This document shows, piece after piece, positions 8,385 through 16,537 of a stretch of 64,000 nt of DNA (the stretch's first letter is position 1; each line of letters begins with the position of its first letter). A model generated the notes under the pieces. The model was not told the origin of the DNA. It searched no databases and saw only the letters and a program-made list of their open reading frames with translations. This DNA is from Comamonadaceae bacterium (GTDB lineage Bacteria; Pseudomonadota; Gammaproteobacteria; Burkholderiales; Burkholderiaceae_C). The stretch covers positions 124,001-188,000 of the forward strand of contig JAIXUG010000006.1 in assembly GCA_027484105.1 (NCBI GenBank), written 5' to 3'. A program made the translations under genes and the position numbers.

Positions 8385-8420
8385 GCCCACACCCCTGTTT
8401 TTTTGAACAGTTCTGTGGGC
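8385..8420 (+). terminator. Two-part hairpin between the aldolase and SRAP genes
   Basis: GCCCACA (8385-8391) pairs with TGTGGGC (8414-8420); inside, CTGTT (8395-8399) pairs with AACAG (8406-8410), with a symmetrical 3x3 internal loop and a T-rich apical loop. No U-tract follows, so it is not a standard intrinsic terminator. It begins 20 bp after the aldolase stop and ends 36 bp before the GTG start of the SRAP gene. It could protect the 3' end, or act in the 5' leader of the SRAP transcript. Confidence 0.4.
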
Positions 8421-8455
8421 TCAATGGGAGAGCCTGGTCCCTTTAGACTCTCCAG

Positions 8456-9091
8456 GTGTGCACCAATTTCACGCCAACCCGACGCGCCCAGTGGGTCAAA
8501 GACACCCTGGGTGTTGATCTGCCTTCAGGCTACTCTGACGAAACCTTTCCCGGCTACCTGGCCCCCTTGGTCGTCAAGAGCCATCAATCCGCGCGCGTTG
8601 CCTGTGGCTTGGCGCGGTTCGGTTTGATTCCGGCTTGGGCCAAGGACGACAAGATCAGTCGGCACACCTACAACGCCCGCAGCGAGACCGCTGCAGAAAA
8701 GCCCAGTTACCGGGCCGCATGGCGGCAGCGACAGTTTGGACTGGTGCTGGTGGACAACTTCTTTGAGCCGAGCTACGAATCGGGCAGGGCTGTCCGATGG
8801 AAAATTGAACGCGCGTCCGGCGATCCATTTGGCATTGCCTGCCTTTGGGACCGGTGGACTGACCCCGCTTCGGGCCAACGGGTGGTGAGCTTTTCCATGC
8901 TGACGGTCAATGCCGATGACCATCCGGTGATGAAGCAGTTTCACAAGCCCGGAGACGAAAAACGCACGCCGGTGATCATTGCGCCAGAGTTGCACGACGC
9001 GTGGCTGTCTGCCGATACAGTCCAGGCTTTGGAGCTGATGACTTGGGCGCACATGCCCGATTTGTCAGCCATGTCAGCGCCTTTGAGGTAG
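8456..9091 (+). CDS. SOS response-associated peptidase (SRAP/YedK/HMCES family)
   Basis: Cytoplasmic SRAP protein, 211 residues. This family covalently captures abasic sites in single-stranded DNA through the residue-2 cysteine that becomes N-terminal once Met is removed. Here the protein begins Met-Cys (MCTNFTPTR), which also fixes GTG 8456 as the start. The other active-site residues are recognisable: Asn in TYNARSET near 73, Glu in DNFFEPSYE near 103, and a His in KQFHKPGDEKRTP near 162. It should therefore be functional. No LexA box was recognised upstream; the preceding 90 bp hold a two-part hairpin. A divergent paralogue lacking most of these residues lies at 43459-44094. Confidence 0.88.
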   Translation: MCTNFTPTRRAQWVKDTLGVDLPSGYSDETFPGYLAPLVVKSHQSARVACGLARFGLIPAWAKDDKISRHTYNARSETAAEKPSYRAAWRQRQFGLVLVDNFFEPSYESGRAVRWKIERASGDPFGIACLWDRWTDPASGQRVVSFSMLTVNADDHPVMKQFHKPGDEKRTPVIIAPELHDAWLSADTVQALELMTWAHMPDLSAMSAPLR

Positions 9092-9150
9092 CCCAACCAG
9101 CTTGCAAGATGCCACCCAGACCTCAAGGCCTGCATGCCTGGCAGGCGGGC

Positions 9151-9966
9151 TCAGGTTTTTTTGACTTTTGGGGGTGATGCGCTTTGGCGGCTTTTGCGCA
9201 AGGTGGGCAGGCCAACTCCTGCGGCGTCAAACCCACCGTCCACCGCGATGGTTTGGCCGTTGATGTAGCTGGCCTCGTGGCTGCACAAAAAGGCCACTGC
9301 GTTGGCGATTTCTTGTGTGCTGCCGTAGCGGTTCATGGGGATGGTGTCGTGGTAGTCCTTGATGATGGCCTTGCTGTGGACCAACTTGGCCATTTCAGTG
9401 GCCACCGGCCCAGGGGCGACACAGTTGACGCGGATGCCCACATCACCCAACTCTGCGGCTTGTTGTTTGGTCAGGTGGATGATGGCCGCTTTGCTGGTGC
9501 CATAGGCCACCCGAAGGGTGCTGGCTCTGAGGCCCGAGATCGAAGCGATGTTGACGACGCTTCCACCCCCGTTTTTGAGCATGACCTGGGCACAGGCCTG
9601 CGTGCAACAAAAGGCACCGTCCAGGTTGGTGTCCATGATGCTGCGCCAATCTTGCCAAGTCACCTCGAGTATCGGTTTGAAAATGGCAACGCCCGCGTTG
9701 TTGACGAGTGCGTCGATGCGGCCAAATTTTTTCTCGATCCGAGCAACAGAGCGTGACACCTGGGCGGGCTTGGACACATCGCAGTGAATCGCCAGGAAAT
9801 TGGGGTTGTCGAAGTGGGCCTCGGTGTTGGCCAGTGTTGCCTTGTCGATGTCCAGCGCCGCCACGCGGTGACCGCGTTGGAGGAATGTGTTGCAAATTTC
9901 CAGTCCAATGCCGCGCGCGCCTCCGGTCACGACCACCACGGGGCTGGAATTTTTGGGGGTTTTCAT
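9151..9966 (-). CDS. Short-chain dehydrogenase/reductase (SDR)
   Basis: NAD(P)-dependent classical SDR, 271 residues. The nucleotide-binding TGGARGIG is at about 14-21, followed by the Asp-containing ALDIDK (favouring NAD), LVNNAGVA near 88, the catalytic Ser in IASISG near 143, and YGTSK (catalytic Tyr/Lys) near 156. C-terminal CVAPGPVATEM and YINGQTIAVDGGF are standard. The ATG at 9966 is taken as start; a TTG 16 codons earlier would run into the neighbouring gene's end. It is the last gene of a minus-strand group with a DUF411 protein and a tannase-like lipoprotein. The substrate is not predictable beyond a hydroxy/keto compound. Confidence 0.9.
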   Translation of the reverse strand: MKTPKNSSPVVVVTGGARGIGLEICNTFLQRGHRVAALDIDKATLANTEAHFDNPNFLAIHCDVSKPAQVSRSVARIEKKFGRIDALVNNAGVAIFKPILEVTWQDWRSIMDTNLDGAFCCTQACAQVMLKNGGGSVVNIASISGLRASTLRVAYGTSKAAIIHLTKQQAAELGDVGIRVNCVAPGPVATEMAKLVHSKAIIKDYHDTIPMNRYGSTQEIANAVAFLCSHEASYINGQTIAVDGGFDAAGVGLPTLRKSRQSASPPKVKKT

Positions 9967-10023
9967 GGCTTTGGAGTGGAAGAGGGGTTCGGAGAGCAGG
10001 GCTGTGAGGGACAAATGTGCACG

Positions 10024-10506
10024 TTAAGCCATGCGTTTGTTGCCCGGATAGCGTTGAAAGCTTTGGGTGCTGCCGTCTTTTTGGACCAGCAGAACATCGT
10101 AGGCGTCTTTGCGGCCCTTGTATTCGGGGCCATCCATGCCAGGGCTGCCAATGGGCATGCCGGGCACCGACAGGCCCAAGGCCTGGGGGCGTTCTTTGAG
10201 CAGGCGATGGATGTCGGCTGCAGGGACATGCCCTTCGATCACATAGCCGCCCACGCTGGCGGTGTGGCAAGAGCCGAGTTTGTCGGGCATGCCCAAGCGT
10301 TTGCGGGCTGCCGTGTTGCCCACGTCGCGCACCTCCACCTTGAAGCCATGGCTTTGCAGGTGTTCCACCCAGAGTTGGCAGCACCCGCAATTGGGGTCTT
10401 TCCAGACCTGCACGGTCGTGGCTTGGGACAGTGCACTGCGGTGAAATCCTGCTGTGGCGGCCATGCCCATGAGGGCGGCCATCCCCAGCCATTGGCGTCT
10501 TTGCAT
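10024..10506 (-). CDS. DUF411 family exported metal-binding protein
   Basis: Exported protein of 160 residues in the DUF411 family. The N-terminus MQRRQWLGMAALMGMAA is a signal sequence, cleaved near ALSQA at residue 29. The mature part has the thioredoxin-like start VQVWKDPNCGCCQLWVEHL with the C-x-C-C cluster (Cys40, 42, 43), and a central GSCHTASVGGYVIEGHVPA segment with Cys/His. The family is associated with copper/heavy-metal handling, and the cysteine-rich site suggests metal binding in the periplasm. It starts 4 bp after the tannase-like gene stop, so it is cotranscribed with it, an unusual partner. The ATG at 10506 is chosen because it begins the signal peptide. Confidence 0.85.
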   Translation of the reverse strand: MQRRQWLGMAALMGMAATAGFHRSALSQATTVQVWKDPNCGCCQLWVEHLQSHGFKVEVRDVGNTAARKRLGMPDKLGSCHTASVGGYVIEGHVPAADIHRLLKERPQALGLSVPGMPIGSPGMDGPEYKGRKDAYDVLLVQKDGSTQSFQRYPGNKRMA

Positions 10507-10510
10507 GGGC

Positions 10511-12244
10511 TTATCTTTCGCAAGCGAAGCTTGAAGCGGACTCGGCATCGCCGCCCTTGAAGCGTGCGACCGATGGGTAGGGGCACAGCGGCCGGGTGCG
10601 TGTGGGTGACCATGAGGCTGGCACATCGGGGTTGGCGCCGCCTGGGTTGCCTGGCCCACGCGCGCCCGCCAAGATGCGCTCGGGCGCACGCCCGAACTCC
10701 ACCCATTCGACCAGCGCGCCGAGTGCATCGAACTGTTCGGTGGCAGGGCCGCCACGGGAGTGGCCCATGCCCGGCACCGGGAAGAAGCGTGCGAAGGCAT
10801 TGGCCTGGCCCCGGTGGTGCGCGTCCAGTGCCTTGTACCAGGCCTCGGTGTCGTCGATCGAGAAGATCGGGTCAGAGGTGCCGTGCACCACGATGATCTT
10901 GCCGCCGCGTGCCCGCAGCGAGTCCAGTTGGCTGGCCTTGGGCGGCGTCATGAACGACATGCCGCTTTCGGTGTAAGTGCTGTTGGTGGCAAAGATCTTG
11001 GGCGCTTCGGTCTCGATGTCGAAGTTCAGCGCAAAGGCCAAGGTGCGCGAAGGGTCCTTGGCTTTGGCCAGGTCGGAGGAGGGCGGTGTCGAAAAAATGA
11101 AACCCACCGAAACGGGGTTACGGGCCGTGCGAACCGAGTTGCGGAATTTCCATTCCGCCCAACCCGGTTGGGCCATGCCTGGGTCGAACGGGAAGCCGGG
11201 GTAAAAAACCTCGCCATTGGCCCGCTTGACGGGGGCGAAGGCGGCCGCCACGACCGATTTTTGTGCGCTGCTCAGGCAGCTGCCATCGCGGGCTGCGCTG
11301 CAGGTGGGCACATCACGCTGCAGATCAAAGGCGCTGCGGCAGGCTTCGGTGTCCTGCACCAGGCCATCGACCAAGCCATCGAACGCATCGCAGCGCGAGA
11401 GGATGGCGTTGGCGATCAGCCGCCGTTCGGCCACGGGCAGGGCCGATTCCAGGTCTGGCAGCCCATTGACCATTTGGGTGGTGGCCACCGAGCCCCAACG
11501 TTTGACATGCGACAGGTTAGACACCGATGCTTTGGGCAAGTGAATGCCAGGCGCGTTGGCCAGAATGCCGTCGTACTCGGCGGCATAGCGTGAAGCGGCC
11601 ACCAGGGCGTGTCGCCCGCCATTGGAGGTGCCACCAATGTAGGAGCGGTCGGGGCCTTTGCCGTAAGCCGCCCGGATCAGGGCCTTGGCCATGGGGGTGA
11701 GGGTGCCGACGGCCTGATAGCCGTAGTCCAGCCGGGCCTGTGGATCGAGTCCGAACAGCGGGTTTTGTGCTGCGGTGTGTCCGGCATCGGAGCTGATGAC
11801 CGCAAAGCCTTGCTGCAGCCCGTGGCGCAGGATGCCGCCGCTGCCCATGGAGGCGCCGCCATCGGCCGTCACCACCATGCCATCGGTTCCCCCATTGCCC
11901 TGGTAGAGGTAGCGGCCACTCCACTGGCGGGGCAGGCGCATTTCGAAGCCAATGGCGTAGTTCTGACCATCGACAGGACTGATGCGGCGGTTCATTTGGC
12001 CCGTGACTTGGCAGTGCTCGCCCACAGGCTGACCACCGTTGCTCAAGGTGCCTGATGGCACCACACGTGCGGCGGTGATGGCGGTGTTGGGGAAAGCAAA
12101 GCCTGCCAGGTTTTCGCAGTTCAACAAAAGCCCTGCTTGGGCGGGTGCCAGTTGGGGGGGTGGTGTGCGCCCGACCATCGAACTGCAGCCCGTCAGGACC
12201 AGACTGGCCAAGAGGGCCGATGGGGCGAAAAATTTCAAACGCAT
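10511..12244 (-). CDS. Tannase/feruloyl esterase-family lipoprotein
   Basis: Alpha/beta hydrolase of the tannase/feruloyl esterase family, 577 residues. The N-terminus has a lipoprotein signal (LLASLVLTGCSS, lipidated Cys20), so it is probably anchored in the outer membrane. The nucleophile is in YIGGTSNGGRH (Ser207); the Asp and His of the triad fit VVHGTSDPIFS near 465 and VPGMGHSRGG near 505. Several Cys pairs are typical of this family. It would hydrolyse esters of hydroxycinnamic, gallic or terephthalate-type acids outside the cytoplasm. The start at 12244 follows CCGGAG with good spacing. It heads a three-gene group with DUF411 and SDR genes. Confidence 0.9.
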   Translation of the reverse strand: MRLKFFAPSALLASLVLTGCSSMVGRTPPPQLAPAQAGLLLNCENLAGFAFPNTAITAARVVPSGTLSNGGQPVGEHCQVTGQMNRRISPVDGQNYAIGFEMRLPRQWSGRYLYQGNGGTDGMVVTADGGASMGSGGILRHGLQQGFAVISSDAGHTAAQNPLFGLDPQARLDYGYQAVGTLTPMAKALIRAAYGKGPDRSYIGGTSNGGRHALVAASRYAAEYDGILANAPGIHLPKASVSNLSHVKRWGSVATTQMVNGLPDLESALPVAERRLIANAILSRCDAFDGLVDGLVQDTEACRSAFDLQRDVPTCSAARDGSCLSSAQKSVVAAAFAPVKRANGEVFYPGFPFDPGMAQPGWAEWKFRNSVRTARNPVSVGFIFSTPPSSDLAKAKDPSRTLAFALNFDIETEAPKIFATNSTYTESGMSFMTPPKASQLDSLRARGGKIIVVHGTSDPIFSIDDTEAWYKALDAHHRGQANAFARFFPVPGMGHSRGGPATEQFDALGALVEWVEFGRAPERILAGARGPGNPGGANPDVPASWSPTRTRPLCPYPSVARFKGGDAESASSFACER

Positions 12245-12388
12245 GCGCTGTCTCCGGTTGGGATGTTCTGCTTGTGTTGAGGGCATGTAGAAAACGGTTG
12301 GCAATCACTTTACCCCAATTGCCCAGCCCTCAAACCGTCGTTTCTGTGTGCAGACGGATGACGAATCGAGCACGACTTGTCGCGCACT

Positions 12389-13462
12389 TCATCGACGAAA
12401 CCATTTCAGGGACAGACCCATGGCCAGCAACACCAACAAGGCGGCCATCGCTGCCAGTAAGGCGCTGACTTCGGTGTCACGCCGCTCGATGGTGAATTTG
12501 GAGGAGAGGTGCTGGTAAATCGTGGCCAGCTCATTGGCGTTGGTGGCCCTGAAAAATTCTCCGCCAGTGGTTTCTGCGACTTTCTGTAAAGACTCTTCGT
12601 CGACCCGCGCATAAAAAGAGAAGCCTTCCAGACCAGGGATGAAACCATTGGGGGTGCCAAAAGCCACGGTGTAAACACGGACGCCTTTGGACGCGGCCCA
12701 CTTGGCAACCTCCACCGGATCGGGGCCGATCGTGCGGCGTCCATCGGACAACAAAATCACGGCGCCTGCGGTGTAAGAGCCCACCGGCATGGTTTTGGCT
12801 GCGTCTGCGGCGGCTGGGGCAGGACGCTGGTCCAAAGCGCGTCCGGTCAGGGCACTGCCTTGTGCGACCAGGCTACCCGATTTGAATTCGGCGCCGTACA
12901 ACACGGTCTCCAGATCCACTGCCGACTCGGGCATGAGGGTGTTGAGCGCCACCAACAAGCCACTGCCCGTGGCGGTGCCGCGCTGAAGCTGAAAGTTGTC
13001 AATGGCCGTCATCAGCGCTTCTTTTTGGTCGGTGACCCCTTGCACCAACTGGGCGTTTCCCGCGAAGGACACGATGGCCACGCGCACATGGTCAGGCAGT
13101 TCCTGAAGAAACGACTTGGCGGCTTGCTGGGCCGCCACGATTCGGCTGGGCGGCACATCTTCGGCCAGCATGCTGCGCGATACATCCATGGCCAGCACCA
13201 GGGTCAAGTAGTCGGCTGGCAAGGTGATCCTGGCACTGGGCCTGGCGGTGCCGAAAATCACCAGCGAGATCGCGAGCAACAGCAAAGCGGGGGGGATGTG
13301 CCTGCGGAACTTGTTGCCTGGACCCAAGGCGGGACGTATGAGTTGAAGGCTTGAGTAAAGCACCGCTTCGGTGCGTTTGCGGCGCAAAGCCCTGATGTAA
13401 CCCATCACCAACACGGGGATGATCAACAATAGCCAAAGCAGCTCGGGCCAGATAAAGTGCAT
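12389..13462 (-). CDS. VWA-domain membrane protein, BatA-like (first copy)
   Basis: Bat-like inner-membrane protein with a von Willebrand factor A domain, 357 residues. Transmembrane segments are at about 5-22, 57-72 and 333-352, so the VWA domain (about 85-310) faces the periplasm. The metal-ion-dependent adhesion site DVSRS is at 93-97, followed by the usual Thr/Asp positions (GTATGSGL, LLSDGRR). A low-complexity Ala-rich insert sits near 205-230. It diverges from the HtrA-like/MoxR/DUF58/VWA genes across 55 bp and resembles the VWA protein at 16530, so the two probably work with the same MoxR ATPase. Such systems are linked to metal insertion or stress tolerance; the exact job is unknown. 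Confidence 0.88.
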   Translation of the reverse strand: MHFIWPELLWLLLIIPVLVMGYIRALRRKRTEAVLYSSLQLIRPALGPGNKFRRHIPPALLLLAISLVIFGTARPSARITLPADYLTLVLAMDVSRSMLAEDVPPSRIVAAQQAAKSFLQELPDHVRVAIVSFAGNAQLVQGVTDQKEALMTAIDNFQLQRGTATGSGLLVALNTLMPESAVDLETVLYGAEFKSGSLVAQGSALTGRALDQRPAPAAADAAKTMPVGSYTAGAVILLSDGRRTIGPDPVEVAKWAASKGVRVYTVAFGTPNGFIPGLEGFSFYARVDEESLQKVAETTGGEFFRATNANELATIYQHLSSKFTIERRDTEVSALLAAMAALLVLLAMGLSLKWFRR

Positions 13463-13517
13463 GTTATGTGGCGTACGATGAAGTCTGCCCACTGTATCAC
13501 CGAAGGCCTTGACCACC

Positions 13518-14438
13518 ATGAAACGTGCCGCGCTCTACAGCCGAAAATCCACTGCAGCAAGGGCAGAGGGCGTTTCCCAGGCTTCGGTGGCGGCCCCTCA
13601 TCCAGGGGCTGAGCGCCATGGTTCTTTCGGCATTCAAAGCATCCGCGAGGGTTTTGCGCGGTGGCCGCTGGGGGTCGCATTTCTTTTGTGCGCCTTGCTT
13701 GCAGCCTCGCTGGCCTGGGCCTTCACCCGACAGGGGGCTGCACCGCAGAGGTTGACGCAAGACGACATCAATGCGGCAGTGCTGCATGCGCTGAACACGC
13801 AAGATCTGCCCTCACGGGCGGCACGGGCTGCCCAACTGATTGCCCCTTCTGTGGTGCGCGTTCGCCCCCAGGACGAAAGCACCCAAGACATCAGCAAGTT
13901 GCAAGACAGTGGTGTGGGTTCGGGCGTGGTGATTTCAGAGGATGGCGTCATCTTGACCAACTTGCATGTGGTGCAAGGCGCCAAACGGATCAAAGTCACT
14001 TTTGCGGACGGCATGGAATCCGAGGCGCAAGTCATCGGGGTGCAACCCGAAAATGATTTGGCGGTGATCAAGGCCCTTCGATTGCCAGACGATCTGCAGC
14101 CAGCTGTTTTGGGCAGCAGTCAGAGTTTGCAACCCGGGGACGAAGTGGTCGCTGTGGGTTTTCCGTTTGGTATTGGGCCATCGGTTTCGGCCGGAGTGGT
14201 CTCGGGTCTGAACCGTCAATTTGGCTCGCATGACAAACCCGTCATGCGTGGACTGATCCAAGCCGATGCGGCGGCCAACCCGGGCAATTCCGGTGGGCCG
14301 CTCATCAACATGTCGGGGGAGGTTGTGGGGATCGTCACGGCCATTCTCAACCCTGGCTCGGCACGGACGTTCATCGGCATCATGTTTGCGGCCACCATTG
14401 AAAGCGCGGGTGGTGGCGTCGGTATGTCGCCATTTTGA
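13518..14438 (+). CDS. Membrane-anchored trypsin-like serine protease without PDZ domain (HtrA-like)
   Basis: S1C-type serine protease, 306 residues. A single transmembrane anchor at about 50-70 (WPLGVAFLLCALLAASLAW) places the protease domain in the periplasm. The catalytic triad is complete: His150 in LTNLHVVQ, Asp180 in ENDLAVIK and Ser258 in NPGNSGGPL. The protein ends soon after the protease fold, with no PDZ domain, unlike DegP/DegS. The N-terminal 50 residues are basic and low in structure. ATG 13518 is preferred over TTG 13509 because GAAGG lies upstream of it. It opens the MoxR/DUF58/VWA gene run, suggesting it processes or controls a partner in that system. Confidence 0.85.
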   Translation: MKRAALYSRKSTAARAEGVSQASVAAPHPGAERHGSFGIQSIREGFARWPLGVAFLLCALLAASLAWAFTRQGAAPQRLTQDDINAAVLHALNTQDLPSRAARAAQLIAPSVVRVRPQDESTQDISKLQDSGVGSGVVISEDGVILTNLHVVQGAKRIKVTFADGMESEAQVIGVQPENDLAVIKALRLPDDLQPAVLGSSQSLQPGDEVVAVGFPFGIGPSVSAGVVSGLNRQFGSHDKPVMRGLIQADAAANPGNSGGPLINMSGEVVGIVTAILNPGSARTFIGIMFAATIESAGGGVGMSPF

Positions 14439-14472
14439 TCTTGGGTTTGTCAAACAATGAAAGGCTTTGTGC

Positions 14473-15513
14473 ATGAATCCCTCTGAATTGGCCTGGAACC
14501 AGGGTCAGGCGTCTCCAAGCAACGGCGCCAATGCGGCGCTGATGGAACGTGTGCTCTACGAAGTCAAACGCGTGGTGGTGGGGCAAGACGCTTTTCTCGA
14601 ACGCATTTTGGTGGCCATCCTGGCCCAAGGACATTTGCTGATTGAGGGTGTCCCCGGGCTGGCCAAGACCCTGACCGTGAACACATTGGCCCAAACCGTG
14701 CGCGGCAGTTTCAAGCGCATCCAGTTCACACCCGACTTGCTGCCCGCCGATTTGGTGGGCACCCGCATCTACAACCAAAAGAGCGGTGAATTCAGCACGG
14801 TGCTGGGTCCGGTGTTTGCCAACCTGCTGTTGGCCGATGAGATCAACCGAGCCCCTGCCAAAGTGCAAAGCGCGCTGCTCGAAGTCATGCAAGAAAGGCA
14901 AGTGACCATCGCGGGTGAAACCCATGCTGTGCCGCGTCCTTTCTTGGTCATGGCCACCCAAAACCCGATCGAGACCGAGGGCACCTACCCGCTGCCTGAA
15001 GCGCAGGTCGACCGTTTCATGATGAAGGTGCTGGTGGGCTACCCCACCGAGGAAGAAGAGTTTGTGATCGTGCAACGCGTGACCGGCATGCCCGCCGCCG
15101 CAGCAGCGGTGGCCGACACCGCACAGCTGGTGGCGCTGCAGGCCCAATGCCGCCAAGGCTATGTAGACCCGGCCCTGGTGCAGTATGCGGTCAAGCTGGT
15201 GGCTGCCACACGTGATCCGGTGCGTTGTGGTTTGCCCGAACTGGCGCCTTATTTGACCTTTGGGGCCAGCCCCCGCGCCACCATTGCGCTGATCGAAGGC
15301 GCACGGGCGCTGGCCTTCTTGCGCGGGCGGCCCTACGCCTTGCCGCAAGACCTGATCGACCTGGTGCCCGACGTATTGCGCCACCGCCTGGTGTTGTCTT
15401 ATGAAGCCTTGTCCGATGGCATGACGGCCGATGCGCTGATCCTGAAAATCCTGCAGGCCGTGCCTGCCCCAAGTCAACCCCTGGGCCGTCATGTTCAGCT
15501 GGCTGCTTCCTAA
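14473..15513 (+). CDS. MoxR-family AAA+ ATPase
   Basis: Cytoplasmic MoxR-type AAA+ ATPase, 346 residues. Walker A is EGVPGLAKT (58-66), Walker B LLLADEINRA (118-127, Asp122/Glu123), followed by sensor 1 in ATQNPIE and the lid domain with the SPRAT motif (FGASPRATIALIEGARA). MoxR ATPases act as chaperones for the maturation of partner complexes and are regularly encoded next to DUF58 and VWA proteins, as here. The downstream DUF58 gene overlaps its 3' end by 23 bp, showing tight translational coupling. ATG 14473 is chosen; TTG 14467 only adds two residues. Confidence 0.93.
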   Translation: MNPSELAWNQGQASPSNGANAALMERVLYEVKRVVVGQDAFLERILVAILAQGHLLIEGVPGLAKTLTVNTLAQTVRGSFKRIQFTPDLLPADLVGTRIYNQKSGEFSTVLGPVFANLLLADEINRAPAKVQSALLEVMQERQVTIAGETHAVPRPFLVMATQNPIETEGTYPLPEAQVDRFMMKVLVGYPTEEEEFVIVQRVTGMPAAAAAVADTAQLVALQAQCRQGYVDPALVQYAVKLVAATRDPVRCGLPELAPYLTFGASPRATIALIEGARALAFLRGRPYALPQDLIDLVPDVLRHRLVLSYEALSDGMTADALILKILQAVPAPSQPLGRHVQLAAS

Positions 15514-16537
15514 GCAAGCTGAGACCGGGGCCGTTGCCGGCAAGCGCCAGCCCGAGACCTCGGTGCCAAACACCCAGGCCGCGCAATGGCTGCAGCGGCT
15601 GGAATGGACTGTGCTCAAACGACTCGATGGCCAATTGCAGGGCGACTACCGCAGCCTGTTTCGCGGCAGCGGCCTGGTGCTGGCCGATCTGCGCGAGTAC
15701 CAGGCGCATGACGATGTGCGTCACATCGACTGGAACGTGACCGCCCGCATGCAAACCCCGTATGTGCGCGAGCATCAGGAAGACCGCGAAATCGCTGCCT
15801 GGTTTGTGGTCGACCTGTCGGCCTCGGTGGCATTTGGTTCGGGTCGAACCAGCAAACGCCATTTGGCTTGTGACATTGTGGCGGTGTTGTCCAAACTGCT
15901 GTCCAGGCACGGGAATCGGGTGGGTCTGATGCTGTTCACCGGGCAAGACCATGCCCACAGTGTGGTGCCCGCCCGTTGCGGCAGAAGGCATTTGCTGCAC
16001 ATGGTGCACCAGATGCTGCAGGCGGGACAAGCACCCGGCCAAGCCCAAGCTTTGCAAACCAGCGCGTTGGGGTCTTGGCTGGCACAGGCCCAGTCGGTGC
16101 TGCGGCGCCGTTCGGCGGTTTTTGTGGTGTCCGACTTCATCAGCCCCGCGGGTTGGGAAAAAAATCTGGTGCAGTTGGCCAGGCGCCATGAAGTGGTGGC
16201 AGTGCGGCTGCGTGACCCTCTTGAAATGGCCTGGCCCGACACCGGCATGCTGCTGGTGCAAGACGCCGAGTCGGGCGAGCAACTGCTGGTGGACGGCAAC
16301 GACGCGGCCTTTCGCCAGCGTTTTGAAACACAGGCCCAGGAGCGTGAAGCGGCTTTGCTCAGCAGTTTGGCCCAATCGGGTGTGGATTGCCTGGAGCTCA
16401 ATACCGACGAAGCCCTGGACCAGGCGCTGCTGCGCTTTGCCCAGTTGCGCAAACGCGCCAGCCAGTTGAGCACCGGTGGTCGTGCTGCGCCCTTGGGCAG
16501 ACCTGAGCCCGCGCAAACCGGGGGTGTTCATGCCTGA
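15491..16537 (+). CDS. DUF58 domain-containing protein
   Basis: Protein of 348 residues with a DUF58 domain, a VWA-like fold found beside MoxR ATPases. The signature DLREYQAHDDVRHIDWNVTA lies near 67-87, and a VWA-like DLSASVAFG strand-loop (D-x-S-x-S) is near 109. No convincing transmembrane segment is visible, so it is probably cytoplasmic or peripheral. It overlaps moxR by 23 bp and the next VWA gene by 8 bp, so the three are one translational unit. The presumed role is linking the ATPase to the membrane VWA proteins; no biochemical function is established from sequence. Confidence 0.9.
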   Translation: MFSWLLPKQAETGAVAGKRQPETSVPNTQAAQWLQRLEWTVLKRLDGQLQGDYRSLFRGSGLVLADLREYQAHDDVRHIDWNVTARMQTPYVREHQEDREIAAWFVVDLSASVAFGSGRTSKRHLACDIVAVLSKLLSRHGNRVGLMLFTGQDHAHSVVPARCGRRHLLHMVHQMLQAGQAPGQAQALQTSALGSWLAQAQSVLRRRSAVFVVSDFISPAGWEKNLVQLARRHEVVAVRLRDPLEMAWPDTGMLLVQDAESGEQLLVDGNDAAFRQRFETQAQEREAALLSSLAQSGVDCLELNTDEALDQALLRFAQLRKRASQLSTGGRAAPLGRPEPAQTGGVHA

